Part shown: in pieces, positions 44,687 to 53,791 of the stretch
Numbering within the stretch: position 1 is the first letter of the stretch
Layout of the letters: the number at the start of each line of letters is the position of its first letter
NCBI RefSeq assembly: GCF_024105735.1
Contig: NZ_JAAAML010000004.1
Span: 62,001-126,000 of the forward strand
DNA length: 64,000 nucleotides
Reading direction: 5' to 3'
DNA from: Parahoeflea alexandrii
GTDB lineage: Bacteria; Pseudomonadota; Alphaproteobacteria; Rhizobiales; Rhizobiaceae
Translations under genes and position numbers: made by a program
The notes under the pieces: generated by a model
Databases searched by the model: none
What the model was told of the DNA's origin: nothing
The model's input: only the letters and a program-made list of their open reading frames with translations

Positions 44687-46837
44687 CTAGCTTTTCGGCT
44701 TGCGCTTCAAGCCGCCCTTGCCACCTTCGGACCCGGTGTCCGATCTGGCGGCGTCGGACGGCGGACCCTTGCGATGCGGCTTGGCCGGTTTGGCGGCCGC
44801 CTTGAAGCCGGGCTTGTCGCGTTTCGGCTTCTTGTCCTTGGCAAAGGCGGGCCGGGAATCGCCGGCATCCGCTCTCGTCTGCTCCCTGACGGGCTTGCCA
44901 TGTTTCGCAGCCGCCTTGGGTTTGTCGGCCCCTGCTTTCGGCGCGGGCGGCAAATCATCATAGGGCCAGACACCCGGCGTTGCGTTTGCCGGCAGGTCGT
45001 CGCGGTCCGAGGGCTTGCGGTCGGCATAGGCGTTCTGGCGCGGTGGACGGTCATCACGCTTCTTGCCACCGGTAAAGGGCCGCTTCTTGGCGTAGTCCGG
45101 TTTTGACTTTTCCCGGGGACGTTCATCGGCGGAGGGCCATTCCTCCTTTGGCGCGCGCGCCGGCGCTGCTGCAAACTCGTCGCGGGCCCTGGGCGGACGC
45201 GGGGAACGGGCCGGCATCTCGGGCACGCCATCAAGGCGGGTGACGGTGACGTTCTTCTCGATCTTGCGGGTCGGACCAATGGCAGCCTCGAACTTGTCGG
45301 CGGCAGCTCCGGAGATTTCCACATGGGTTTCCAGGTCGTGGATCTTGATCGAACCGATTTCGGTCTTGGTGATGTGTCCTGCACGGCAGATCATCGGCAG
45401 CAGCCAGCGCGGCTCCGCAGACTGCTTGCGACCGAGCGACAAGGAGAACCACACAGCGTCCTTGAGCGGAACATGTTCACGTGGCGCGCGCTCCGGGTAG
45501 GTTCCACCAGGCGCGGAGACCGGTCCCTGCTCGATCAGCTCTTCAGGCGAGGAGCGGCCTGCACGGTGCATGCGCATCAGCGCAACCGCCACTTTCTCCG
45601 CGCCGTGCTTCTCGAGAAGGGCCGTCACCATGGCCTTCTCGTCTTCACCGATCTCAGCCTCGAATGACGGATCAGCCATCAGCCGCTCATCATCGCGGGC
45701 CAGGATCTCATCCGCCGAAGGCGGGCGCGCCCAGGCAGCGGCAATGCGGGCATCCGAGAGCAGACGTTCGGTGCGGCGGCGGGCATTGTAGGGAACGATC
45801 AGCGCCGAAACGCCCTTGCGCCCGGCACGCCCGGTGCGGCCCGACCGGTGCAGCAGAGTTTCCGGTGTCTTCGGAAGGTCTGCGTGAATGACCAGTTCGA
45901 GATCGGGCAGATCGAGACCGCGGGCGGCGACATCAGTCGCAACGCAAACCTTGGCCCGGCCATCGCGCAGGGCCTGAAGAGCGTGGGTGCGCTCGTTCTG
46001 GCTCAATTCGCCCGACAGCGCGACAACCGAGAAACCACGGTTGGAGAACCGCGCGGTCAGGTGATTGACGGTGGCGCGGGTGCTGCAGAAGACGATGGCA
46101 TTCTTGGCATCGTAATAGCGCAGGACATTGATGACAGCGTTTTCGCGGTCATTGGGGGCCACCGAAAGCGCCCGGTATTCAATGTCGAGATGCTGTTTCT
46201 GGTCACCCGCGGTGGTCACCCGAACCGCCTTGTTCTGGTAGCGCTTGGCAAGATTGGCGATGCCTGATGGCACGGTTGCCGAAAACATCAGCGTGCGGCG
46301 CTGGTCCGGCGCGGCATCAAGTATGAACTGCAGATCGTCACGAAAGCCGAGATCCAGCATTTCATCGGCTTCATCGAGCACCACGGCGCGAATGGCCGAC
46401 AGATCGAGCGACCCGCGTTCGATGTGGTCGCGCAAGCGGCCGGGCGTTCCCACGACGATGTGGGCGCCGCGTTCAAGCGTGCGGCGTTCGGTCATCATGT
46501 TCATGCCGCCGACACAGGTGGCGATCCGGGCACCCGCTTCGCCGTACAGCCAGGCCAGTTCGCGCTCGACCTGCAGCGCCAGCTCACGGGTCGGAGCGAT
46601 GGCGAGCGCCAGGGGCGCCTCGGCCCGTGGCAGCGCTTCCTCGTCTCCCATCAGTGTCGGTCCAAGCGAAATGCCGAAGGCCACCGTCTTGCCGGACCCG
46701 GTCTGGGCGGAGACCAGCAGATCGGCATCGCGCAGTTGCGGCGCAAGCACGGCTTCCTGAACCGGAGTGAGTGTTTCATAGCCGCGTTTGGCCAGAGCCC
46801 GGGCTATCGCCGGCTGGATGGTCGCAAGGTCTGTCAT
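44687..46837 (-). CDS. DEAD-box ATP-dependent RNA helicase with DbpA-type RNA-binding domain
   Basis: A 716-residue helicase. Domain 1 has SAQTGSGKT, PTRELA, TPGR, LDEADEML and SAT; domain 2 has ATDVAARGLD and HRSGRTGRAG. A DbpA-like RNA-binding domain follows (PRWLLPMICRAGHITKTEIG, EISGAAADKFEAA), then a ~150-residue Lys/Arg/Pro-rich tail. The start MTDLATIQPAIAR at 46837 is preferred over an upstream Met. It probably remodels rRNA or mRNA, as CsdA/DbpA do. A GCCCGC-TGGA-GCGGGC hairpin at 46865-46880 lies in the leader. Confidence 0.93.
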   Translation of the reverse strand: MTDLATIQPAIARALAKRGYETLTPVQEAVLAPQLRDADLLVSAQTGSGKTVAFGISLGPTLMGDEEALPRAEAPLALAIAPTRELALQVERELAWLYGEAGARIATCVGGMNMMTERRTLERGAHIVVGTPGRLRDHIERGSLDLSAIRAVVLDEADEMLDLGFRDDLQFILDAAPDQRRTLMFSATVPSGIANLAKRYQNKAVRVTTAGDQKQHLDIEYRALSVAPNDRENAVINVLRYYDAKNAIVFCSTRATVNHLTARFSNRGFSVVALSGELSQNERTHALQALRDGRAKVCVATDVAARGLDLPDLELVIHADLPKTPETLLHRSGRTGRAGRKGVSALIVPYNARRRTERLLSDARIAAAWARPPSADEILARDDERLMADPSFEAEIGEDEKAMVTALLEKHGAEKVAVALMRMHRAGRSSPEELIEQGPVSAPGGTYPERAPREHVPLKDAVWFSLSLGRKQSAEPRWLLPMICRAGHITKTEIGSIKIHDLETHVEISGAAADKFEAAIGPTRKIEKNVTVTRLDGVPEMPARSPRPPRARDEFAAAPARAPKEEWPSADERPREKSKPDYAKKRPFTGGKKRDDRPPRQNAYADRKPSDRDDLPANATPGVWPYDDLPPAPKAGADKPKAAAKHGKPVREQTRADAGDSRPAFAKDKKPKRDKPGFKAAAKPAKPHRKGPPSDAARSDTGSEGGKGGLKRKPKS

Positions 46838-47006
46838 GTCGGGTCTTTCGGACTTCGTGTTTAGGCCCGCTGGAGCGGGCGCCGGGCGCGGGTCACCGTC
46901 GGGCCACGGCTTTCTTTGGGGCCTACATAAAGCACATTGCAGCAAGAAGAAACGGGGCCAGGCAAGAAAGTTGCTTTGAGGTAAATCTGCCTGAGGCCGT
47001 TTCCTG

Positions 47007-48467
47007 TCAACCAGGTTTGTGCTGGGCAGCTTGCGGCTTCAGGAAGAACACTGCCAGCGCGGTCAAGCCGAAGGCGAAGACCGGATAGAACAGGGCATGG
47101 TAGAGTGAATCGATGTAGGTCGGGTAATCCGCACCCGGCACAGTTCCCGACATCAGCCGGCCGAAGAACAGCTGGCCCATGACTGCGACGCCCAAGGCTC
47201 CCCCCACCTGCTGGAACGATTGCACTCCGCCCGAAGCCGATCCGGCATCACGGTCGGGCACGCTGGACAGCGCGAGCTGGAACAAGGGTGACACGGCCGT
47301 TCCCAGACCAAGGCCGGCAATGAGAAATGGCGGCAGGAAGAGGCTTGAATGCACGCTCGTCCCCAGTCCTCCGACAAGGGACTGCAACCAGAGCATGGCG
47401 CAGAACAGCATGGCCGAGCCGATGAAAATCCTTTGACGCTGCCAGCGCGGCCCAAGCCTTCCCGACAGCATCGAGGCGAGAAAGACGCCCGCAGAGAAGG
47501 GAACCGTGGTCAGACCGGACTGCAGCGGCGTCAGACCGAAACCGGTCTGCAGAAAAACAGCAAACACCATGAAGAAACCGGGAACGGCCGAGAAGAACAG
47601 GCTCGCTGTCAGCACACCGCCCATGAAGCTGGCATTTGACATCAAGGTCACCGGCAGGAGCTGTGGGCCGCCCGCATCGGCCTGACGATGCTGCCACCGG
47701 ACGAAGAGCCATCCCGACGGAATTGCTGCAACCGATAGTGCGAAGATCCAGGCGGGCCAGCCCAGTTCACGTCCCTCGATCAGCGGAAAGACGACCAGGA
47801 GCAAGGTCAGCCCTGCAAGCGCGATCCCGCCGATGTCGATGCCGACATCCCGGTTGCCTTCCATGGCCGGAATGTATTTCAGCCCTGCAAGGATGGCGAA
47901 GAGGCCGACCGGGATGTTGACCAGGAAGATCGGCCTCCAGCTCAGGCCGAAGATATCGGCATCGATCAGCAACCCGCCGATCAACGGGCCGGAAACGGCG
48001 GCCAGACCAGCGGTGACACCGAACAGCGCAAAGGCGAGGCCGCGCTCCTTTGGTGGAAAGATCACTTGCGCAATGGCCAGCGTCTGCGGCGTCATCATCG
48101 CTCCGCCGATGCCCTGCAACACACGGGCAGCAATCAGCGTGTTTATCCCGGGAGCCAGACCGCAAAGCGCCGAGGCGATGGTGAAAGCGCCGACACCCAA
48201 GAGAAAAATCCTGCGACGGCCAAGCATGTCACCGAGACGGCCGAACGGCAGCAGACCGATCGCGAAGGCCATGATGTAGGCTGCAACGACCCATTCGATC
48301 TCGGCGCTGGTGGCACCAAGGCCGGACTGCAGACTGGGCAACGCCACGTTGACGATGGTGACGTCGATCAGGTTCATGAAGCCGGCGATGAGCAAGATCG
48401 CCATTGCGATCCAGCGCCGCTCATGATGTTCATGGCGGCTCCCGTCAGTCCTGGCTGCAACGTTCAT
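47007..48467 (-). CDS. MFS transporter, DHA2 (14-helix, EmrB/QacA-like) family
   Basis: A 486-residue polytopic exporter with motif A (GRLGDMLGRRR), motif C (GLAAVSGPLIGG) and DVTIVNVALPSLQ in helix 1, all DHA2 hallmarks. About 14 helices are visible. GGAG lies 10 bases upstream of ATG 48467. It exports drugs or metabolites by proton antiport; the substrate cannot be inferred. No adjacent TetR or MarR regulator is present. Confidence 0.92.
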   Translation of the reverse strand: MNVAARTDGSRHEHHERRWIAMAILLIAGFMNLIDVTIVNVALPSLQSGLGATSAEIEWVVAAYIMAFAIGLLPFGRLGDMLGRRRIFLLGVGAFTIASALCGLAPGINTLIAARVLQGIGGAMMTPQTLAIAQVIFPPKERGLAFALFGVTAGLAAVSGPLIGGLLIDADIFGLSWRPIFLVNIPVGLFAILAGLKYIPAMEGNRDVGIDIGGIALAGLTLLLVVFPLIEGRELGWPAWIFALSVAAIPSGWLFVRWQHRQADAGGPQLLPVTLMSNASFMGGVLTASLFFSAVPGFFMVFAVFLQTGFGLTPLQSGLTTVPFSAGVFLASMLSGRLGPRWQRQRIFIGSAMLFCAMLWLQSLVGGLGTSVHSSLFLPPFLIAGLGLGTAVSPLFQLALSSVPDRDAGSASGGVQSFQQVGGALGVAVMGQLFFGRLMSGTVPGADYPTYIDSLYHALFYPVFAFGLTALAVFFLKPQAAQHKPG

Positions 48468-48793
48468 TGGATCTTTGCTCCGGTTCGGTCAGCAACACCT
48501 AGGGCTGATCGCTGAAAAAGGAAAGCCGCCCAGCGACCGCAATGGCACGATGACAGTGCCCGCAAAACAGGATGGCGGCCCTCGAGCACGGGAGGCTGGG
48601 GGCCCGCGTCAGACCCTTCGTTGAGAGTGGTGCAATCTTACCGAAATCGTGTCTCAAACCACTGAAAATATTTCCTAAAACAGAGGAGCTGCGACGCGAA
48701 ACCATATACATGGCGGATGCATCGGGAACCGTTTCAGACGCTGCAGCCCTCGCCACAGCGGGAACCAAGGCGCTTCTGCGGCGTTGGTGTGGC
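48468..48793. other. Divergent region between MFS exporter and small secreted protein genes
   Basis: About 326 bases. The segment 48620-48690 is AT-richer and may carry the promoter of the plus-strand gene. An in-frame ATG at 48710 with AGGAG about 23 bases upstream could extend that gene by 28 codons. No RNA gene, repeat or clear operator was found. Confidence 0.4.
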
Positions 48794-49096
48794 ATGAAAA
48801 AGATCGCCATCATATCCGCATCTGTCCTCGCTCTGGGCGCGGCTTCCATCGCCGCCGACGCGGACAGCATGCCCGAGCTTTCGGCCGCTGCGAGCATGGC
48901 TGTCAAAGCCTCCTTGACGCCGGCAGAAAGCACGATCGCCGCACCGCTTCGCGGCGCCCGGCTTGCGCATCAACCCATCGCGCGCAAGGTGCGCCTTGTC
49001 GCCCCCGGCATCGCCTCGGTGAGCTCATGTGACGCTGCGTACTGGCCGTACTACCCGTCAGAATGCCTCAAGCGCGTTGAAACAGCGGGACTTTAA
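48794..49096 (+). CDS. Small secreted protein of unknown function
   Basis: A 100-residue protein, MKKIAIISASVLALGAASIAA being a signal peptide. The mature part is Ala-rich with a basic stretch (RGARLAHQPIARKVRLV) and ends SSCDAAYWPYYPSECLKR, a Cys-x10-Cys loop rich in aromatics. Similar C-terminal WP-x-P-xECL loops occur in small Rhizobiales exported proteins. The ribosome site before 48794 is weak; 48710 is an alternative start that would bury the signal. Function unknown. Confidence 0.6.
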   Translation: MKKIAIISASVLALGAASIAADADSMPELSAAASMAVKASLTPAESTIAAPLRGARLAHQPIARKVRLVAPGIASVSSCDAAYWPYYPSECLKRVETAGL

Positions 49097-49246
49097 ACCA
49101 TCCTCCGGTTCACGCGACCGGCGCAACCAGCACGCCGAGCCGGCACTCCGCTGACGGTGCCATCTGCTCGCCCCAGAGAGACCTGGTCCGCCATCGGGGC
49201 AGTTAGCCCGGTTGTCAGCCGCACAGAATGCTGATTGTTATGCGGC

Positions 49247-50155
49247 ATGGCCTTCACGCTCCGCCAATTGCAGTATTTCGTCGCCGTCGCCGCCCAGGGC
49301 ACAGTCTCAGGGGCAGCGCAGAACCTGTCGATTTCCCAATCGGCGGTGACCGAAGCGATCAAGGAACTGGAAGGCGACCTCGGGGTGGAGTTGTTCGACC
49401 GCCATTCGCGCGGGCTGACCATTACCCACAAAGGCCACCAGTTCCTGCGCCACGCCACCAAGATCCTCTCCGATGTCTCCGACGCGAGACGTACCTTTTC
49501 TGATGACAAGGAAAACATCACGGGCACGCTCAATCTCGGTGTGACGTCGCTTGTGGCTGGCTATGTGCTGTCCGACCTGCTGGCGCGCTACCGGCGGGCG
49601 TTTCCGGGCGTGACGGTTTCAGCGATCGAGGACAACGGAGACTATCTCGAACATCTGCTGATCGGCGGCGAACTCGATGTGGCAGTGATCGTGATTTCCA
49701 ATCTGCGCAACCGCATGGCGTTACAGACCGAAATCCTCGAAGTCTCGCCCTATCGGCTGTGGCTGCCGCTGGGCCATCGCCTGTCATCGGCTGAAAGCAT
49801 CAACGTCTCGGACGTCGCCGAGGAACCGGTGATCATGCTGACGATTGACGAAATCGAGGAAAGTACGGCCAAGCTGCTCAACGCCATCGGATCCCGCCCG
49901 AAAATCGCTTTCCGAACGCGCTCGGTCGAAGCGGTGCGCAGCCTTGTCGCTACCGGTGCCGGCGTGGCCCTGCTTCCGGATCTTGTCTACCGGCCCTGGT
50001 CGCTTGAAGGCGACCGGATCGAAAGCCGCGATGTATCGGGAAGCCTGCCGATGGTGCAGGTCGGCGTTGCATGGCGGCGCGGCAGCCAGATGACCCAGGC
50101 CGCGCGGGACTTCATTGACCTGTCGCAGGCTCAGAGAGCCATCCGGCAACGCTAA
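49247..50155 (+). CDS. LysR-family transcriptional regulator
   Basis: A 302-residue LTTR starting MAFTLRQLQYFVAVAAQGT at 49247; a TTG four codons earlier is less likely. The helix-turn-helix is at GTVSGAAQNLSISQSAVTEA with IKELEGDLGVELFDRHSRG; the effector domain follows (LNLGVTSLVAGYVLSDLLAR). No metabolic gene is adjacent and divergent, so its target is not evident. It converges on the LuxR-type gene. Confidence 0.92.
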   Translation: MAFTLRQLQYFVAVAAQGTVSGAAQNLSISQSAVTEAIKELEGDLGVELFDRHSRGLTITHKGHQFLRHATKILSDVSDARRTFSDDKENITGTLNLGVTSLVAGYVLSDLLARYRRAFPGVTVSAIEDNGDYLEHLLIGGELDVAVIVISNLRNRMALQTEILEVSPYRLWLPLGHRLSSAESINVSDVAEEPVIMLTIDEIEESTAKLLNAIGSRPKIAFRTRSVEAVRSLVATGAGVALLPDLVYRPWSLEGDRIESRDVSGSLPMVQVGVAWRRGSQMTQAARDFIDLSQAQRAIRQR

Positions 50156-50172
50156 GCAGATCAATCCAATGA

Positions 50173-50898
50173 TCAGACCGCTAGGAGACCGGCCGCGATA
50201 GCGCGCGCAAGCGCCTGCTCGCGGGTCTGGGCACCAAGCTTTGTTCGCGCATTGCGAAGATGCAGCTCGACGGTAATCGGCCGAATTCCCATCCGGTCCG
50301 CGATTTCCTTGGTCCGCAACCCGGCCGCCAGCCATTGCAGGCATTCGGTTTCACGGGGCGAAAGCTCGACCCTTGCCGTCTCGGGGGCCCCGTCTGACTG
50401 CGTGAGTTTTTCATGGCTGAAATGCGCGGCGAGGCGGATGACGTCCCCCTGCCGGGCGAAGACCTTCTCGAGTTGATGGCGCGGCATGGTTGATCCCAGG
50501 TTCCAGCCCGCAGCGCCCATCGGCCCCTTCACACGGATCATGCAGCTCATGCCCGAGCGAAAACCGGTCTCCGCGGCTTCGCGGATGAAGCCGCGTTCGC
50601 GTGGGTCCAGGTAGGAATGCTCCTCAAGATAGTCGACCCCGGTGCCGACCGGCATAAGCGAGGCCGCGCAATAGCGCATGAACGGGTCAATGCGGGCAAG
50701 ATTGCGCTCGGTGTAATGGGCCATCCAGGCGTCCGGCATGGTGGCCATCACCCTGTCCCTGTCCGGGCCCATGTCGAGATAGATGATCCGATCGAAACCA
50801 CAGGCATCAAAAAAGGCGGCGGCGGTTTCCCAAACCGCCGGCGTGCCCTTCGCGGTCTGCATCGATGTCAGGAGGTCTTCCACCGCGTTGGCCTGCAT
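50173..50898 (-). CDS. LuxR-type regulator with autoinducer-binding domain (LuxR solo)
   Basis: A 241-residue protein with an N-terminal autoinducer-binding domain (WMAHYTERNLARIDPFMRY holds the conserved W, Y, D and P) and a C-terminal LuxR helix-turn-helix (LSPRETECLQWLAAGLRTKE, then MGIRPITVELHLRNARTKLG). The third conserved Trp of AHL receptors (TraR W85 position) seems absent in MPVGTGVDYLEE. No luxI homologue is in the window, so it is a solo. It is divergent from the VWA gene across a 25-bp dyad. Confidence 0.9.
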   Translation of the reverse strand: MQANAVEDLLTSMQTAKGTPAVWETAAAFFDACGFDRIIYLDMGPDRDRVMATMPDAWMAHYTERNLARIDPFMRYCAASLMPVGTGVDYLEEHSYLDPRERGFIREAAETGFRSGMSCMIRVKGPMGAAGWNLGSTMPRHQLEKVFARQGDVIRLAAHFSHEKLTQSDGAPETARVELSPRETECLQWLAAGLRTKEIADRMGIRPITVELHLRNARTKLGAQTREQALARAIAAGLLAV

Positions 50899-50944
50899 AG
50901 ACTGCTCCTGTCACACCGGGGCCACACCTAAGGATTTCCATATA

Positions 50945-50969
50945 TTGCCAAGTGGACCAAGCTTGGCAA
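50945..50969. promoter_or_regulatory. Inverted repeat between luxR-solo and VWA genes
   Basis: TTGCCAAG (50945-50952) and CTTGGCAA (50962-50969) are perfect inverted arms with a 9-base spacer containing an extra CCAAG. It lies 35-59 bases before the VWA start and 47-71 before the luxR start, overlapping possible promoter elements (TATAT at 50941 region). It is a good operator candidate for the LuxR protein, though longer than a standard 18-20 bp lux box. Confidence 0.5.
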
Positions 50970-51003
50970 CCATCCGGCGCAAGAAACACAACCGGGTTTG
51001 ATC

Positions 51004-52887
51004 ATGCTTCGTCATCTCTCTTCGCGATACGGCCTGGGACTGGCCGCCGGCCTCCTGCTGTTGCTGCAACCGCCTGCCAAGGCTCAGGAGGACAGCGCGA
51101 CCATCCTCGTCTTCGACGGATCGGGATCGATGTGGGCGGAGCTCGAGGGCCGCACCCGTATCGAGGTCGCCCGCGAGGTTCTGGGCGATTATCTTGCCGG
51201 GCGTGACATGAGCCGACCACTCGGTGTTGTCGCCTATGGGCACCGAAGACGGGGCGATTGTGGAGATATCGAAACCCTGTTTCCGTCGGGCGTCTACGCG
51301 GCGAACGATGTCTCTGCCCGCCTGAACGCGCTCAACCCAAAAGGCAAGACGCCAATCAGCGGCGCACTCCGGGAGGCCGCGCGACAGGTCCCGCGTACGG
51401 CCGAGGAGGCCGATATCGTCCTGATCACCGACGGCATCGAAACCTGCGTTCCGGATGTCTGCGCGATTGCGGATGAACTCGCTCAGTCAGGCATCAAGAT
51501 ACGGGCGCACGTGGTTGGTTTCGGGTTGTCGGAAGCCGAGGCGAATACTCTTGCCTGCATCCCGGACAGGACCGGCGGCAAGCTCTTGCGCCCAACGACC
51601 GGCGAAGAACTGGCTGACGCGTTGAGACAGACGGAAGCGCAAGCTCCGGTGGAGCAGCCTGCCATTTCTGCGGAGGTTAAGCTGTTCATCCTGCTTGGAA
51701 ACAACAGCATGCCGGAGCGATACAGCTGGTCGCTCCGGAATGAGGATACCGGCACGGTGACCGAACTTGCGGAACTGACCGGCGATGCGCGGTACTCGCC
51801 CTTTGTCCTCGATCTGGACCAGGGCCGCTACACGGCTCTGCTTTCAACCGCCAACGGGGCGGGAGAAACCAGTTTCGAGATCGGGGACCCGGAAGCCAGA
51901 TCCATCGAAGTGGCTCTGGCGGGTGACCTGCCGGATATCACGCTGATCGATCGAGGGCCTTATCTCGCCGGGCACAATGCCCTTTTCGACCTGACCATCA
52001 ACCGAGAGGGCCTGAACGTCGGCGGGGCCGATTTCCAGCTGACGCTTTACAAGGCGAAACCCAATGGGGATCCGGATGGCGCAGCCGTCACATGGTCCTA
52101 TGTCAGCGGGGCTGCCGGACGGAAGTCAAACGCGTTGGCGCTGCCGCCGGAGCCGGGCGAATTCATTGTCACGCTGGAACGTGGCGATGGAACGATCGTC
52201 GGGTCCACACGTATCGAAAGCCAGGTGGACCCGGATGTCAGCCTGAGGGTCCCCTCCGTGGTCGCGCCCGGTGCGGACATCACGTTCGAAAGCTTTGGCG
52301 GCCAGGGCTCGAGCGATCTTGTCACGGTGCAGAAAGACGGGGCCGACGTCGGATGGGCAACCACGCTGGTAAGCGTGGCCGAGGGCAATCCGCTTATCGC
52401 ACCGCTAGCGGAGGGAACCTACGACCTCGTCTATGAAATGGGCGATGGCCGCGTGGAAAAGGCCCGGGTCCCGTTTCAGGTCGGGACATTGAATGCCTTG
52501 CCGGCGCAACCGGAGCAGCAAACGACATCCGCAAGCCCGCCATCGGGCGAGGTCGAGGCGACGTTCAAAGTCGGAGAGGCGTTTGAGAGCCTTCAGGTGC
52601 AATGGTCGGCGATCCCGCTTGATGACAGCCTGCCGCTCGATGCCTGGGCGCCGAGCGACTTCGCGCCGAGCATGAGCGGCTCCTTCCTGCCTGGGCGCTA
52701 CCGGGTCACGGGCGATGCCGGCGACTTGCAGTTTGCCGGCGATGTCGAGATCACCGCGGAAGGCCCGAATGTGTTCGAGATCGGGCTGGCGCCCGAACCC
52801 GGATCTGATCCCGGCGGTCCCCTGACCGAGGAAGGCGCTGCCGAATTGCTCGACCGGCTCGTTCCGAACCGCAAACCTGCCAATTGA
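51004..52887 (+). CDS. Secreted von Willebrand factor A domain protein
   Basis: A 627-residue protein starting MLRHLSSRYGLGLAAGLLL at 51004 (a TTG two codons earlier is possible), with a signal peptide cleaved near PPAKAQ. The VWA domain (about residues 30-200) has a complete MIDAS: VFDGSGSM, KGKTPISGAL and LITDGIETC. The rest is repeated beta-rich segments (VTLERGDGTIVGSTRIESQ, VRFEMGDGR-like) suggesting Ig-like modules. It is probably a periplasmic or surface binding protein. It is followed after 10 bases by another secreted protein. Confidence 0.88.
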   Translation: MLRHLSSRYGLGLAAGLLLLLQPPAKAQEDSATILVFDGSGSMWAELEGRTRIEVAREVLGDYLAGRDMSRPLGVVAYGHRRRGDCGDIETLFPSGVYAANDVSARLNALNPKGKTPISGALREAARQVPRTAEEADIVLITDGIETCVPDVCAIADELAQSGIKIRAHVVGFGLSEAEANTLACIPDRTGGKLLRPTTGEELADALRQTEAQAPVEQPAISAEVKLFILLGNNSMPERYSWSLRNEDTGTVTELAELTGDARYSPFVLDLDQGRYTALLSTANGAGETSFEIGDPEARSIEVALAGDLPDITLIDRGPYLAGHNALFDLTINREGLNVGGADFQLTLYKAKPNGDPDGAAVTWSYVSGAAGRKSNALALPPEPGEFIVTLERGDGTIVGSTRIESQVDPDVSLRVPSVVAPGADITFESFGGQGSSDLVTVQKDGADVGWATTLVSVAEGNPLIAPLAEGTYDLVYEMGDGRVEKARVPFQVGTLNALPAQPEQQTTSASPPSGEVEATFKVGEAFESLQVQWSAIPLDDSLPLDAWAPSDFAPSMSGSFLPGRYRVTGDAGDLQFAGDVEITAEGPNVFEIGLAPEPGSDPGGPLTEEGAAELLDRLVPNRKPAN

Positions 52888-52897
52888 GGACGAGACC

Positions 52898-53620
52898 ATG
52901 TGGAAGATCTTTCTGGCAACGGCCACCATCGCTTGCGGTGTGGCTTCTCAGGCCATGGCTGAAGAAAAGGCGCTGGTCGCCGAATGCACCGGAAACGGCG
53001 CACGCTTCTTTCTCTCCGATCTGACCATTGACGAGGCGTCGGTGGCAGCGGGTACGGAACTTCCATCGGCCTCCGGCGGGATCCTGATCATCGGCGCCGG
53101 GCGCAAGCCGGAATGGTCAACGGCCTCCCGCAGGCAGATCGACCGGGAGTGCGGCGGACAGGGACAGGAGGAGGTCGAACTGTTCCCCGGCGGGCTGCAG
53201 CCGCGCGACGGGAACTGGCGCACGGTGGTCAAGGCCACGCGCATGGAAGGATGTCCGGAGATGCTGGCAAGCGCGATGGCGGCTCAGAACAAGGGCCCGG
53301 AAACGACAACGCGGCGTGTCAGCTTCCCCAAACCTTTCGATCCCAACAAGCTGCCGCGGGATTTCAATCCCGGCCACAGCTGGAGTGCCGCAGGCAACAA
53401 TCGCTGGACCGCTTCGATCTTCACGCAAGGCATCGATTACGGTGCGGAGGGAGCACAGAAAACGGATGTTCGCCTGACCATGGAACTGGTCTCTGAGACG
53501 GAGATCCGCACCTCCGGCTCGGTCAAGATGACACTGCCAAAGTTCGCACAAAAGGTCATGAACATCTCCGGCGACTGCCGCGTGATCACGGATTCGGTTT
53601 CGACCTGGATCGGCGACTGA
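52898..53620 (+). CDS. Secreted protein, partner of the VWA protein
   Basis: A 240-residue protein with signal peptide MWKIFLATATIACGVASQ cleaved near QAMAEE. It has four cysteines in the mature part that could form disulphides (AECTGNGARFFLSDL, DRECGGQG, MEGCPEM, SGDCRVI). No named domain is recognised. GAGGACGAG lies upstream of the start and it is in one operon with the VWA gene; a joint periplasmic function is inferred. Confidence 0.75.
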   Translation: MWKIFLATATIACGVASQAMAEEKALVAECTGNGARFFLSDLTIDEASVAAGTELPSASGGILIIGAGRKPEWSTASRRQIDRECGGQGQEEVELFPGGLQPRDGNWRTVVKATRMEGCPEMLASAMAAQNKGPETTTRRVSFPKPFDPNKLPRDFNPGHSWSAAGNNRWTASIFTQGIDYGAEGAQKTDVRLTMELVSETEIRTSGSVKMTLPKFAQKVMNISGDCRVITDSVSTWIGD

Positions 53621-53791
53621 ATCGATCAGTGCCTGGAAGCACGCTTTCCACCACTTCATCGTTTCAATGCCGCGGATACAAAGTACAGCCTTGCCAAATC
53701 ATTTTTATCTAGTATTCTTGATATATTGATTTAATGTGCCCGCGACAGGGATGCACTTCAAGTTCACGATTATCAGAGAAGCGAGAGAACC

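Noticed and set aside
53718-53730. ArsR operator upstream of arsC
   Set aside because: Only a direct repeat TTGAT-ATA-TTGAT is seen, not the usual inverted ArsR box, and no arsR gene is near; mentioned in the arsC entry but not called as a site.
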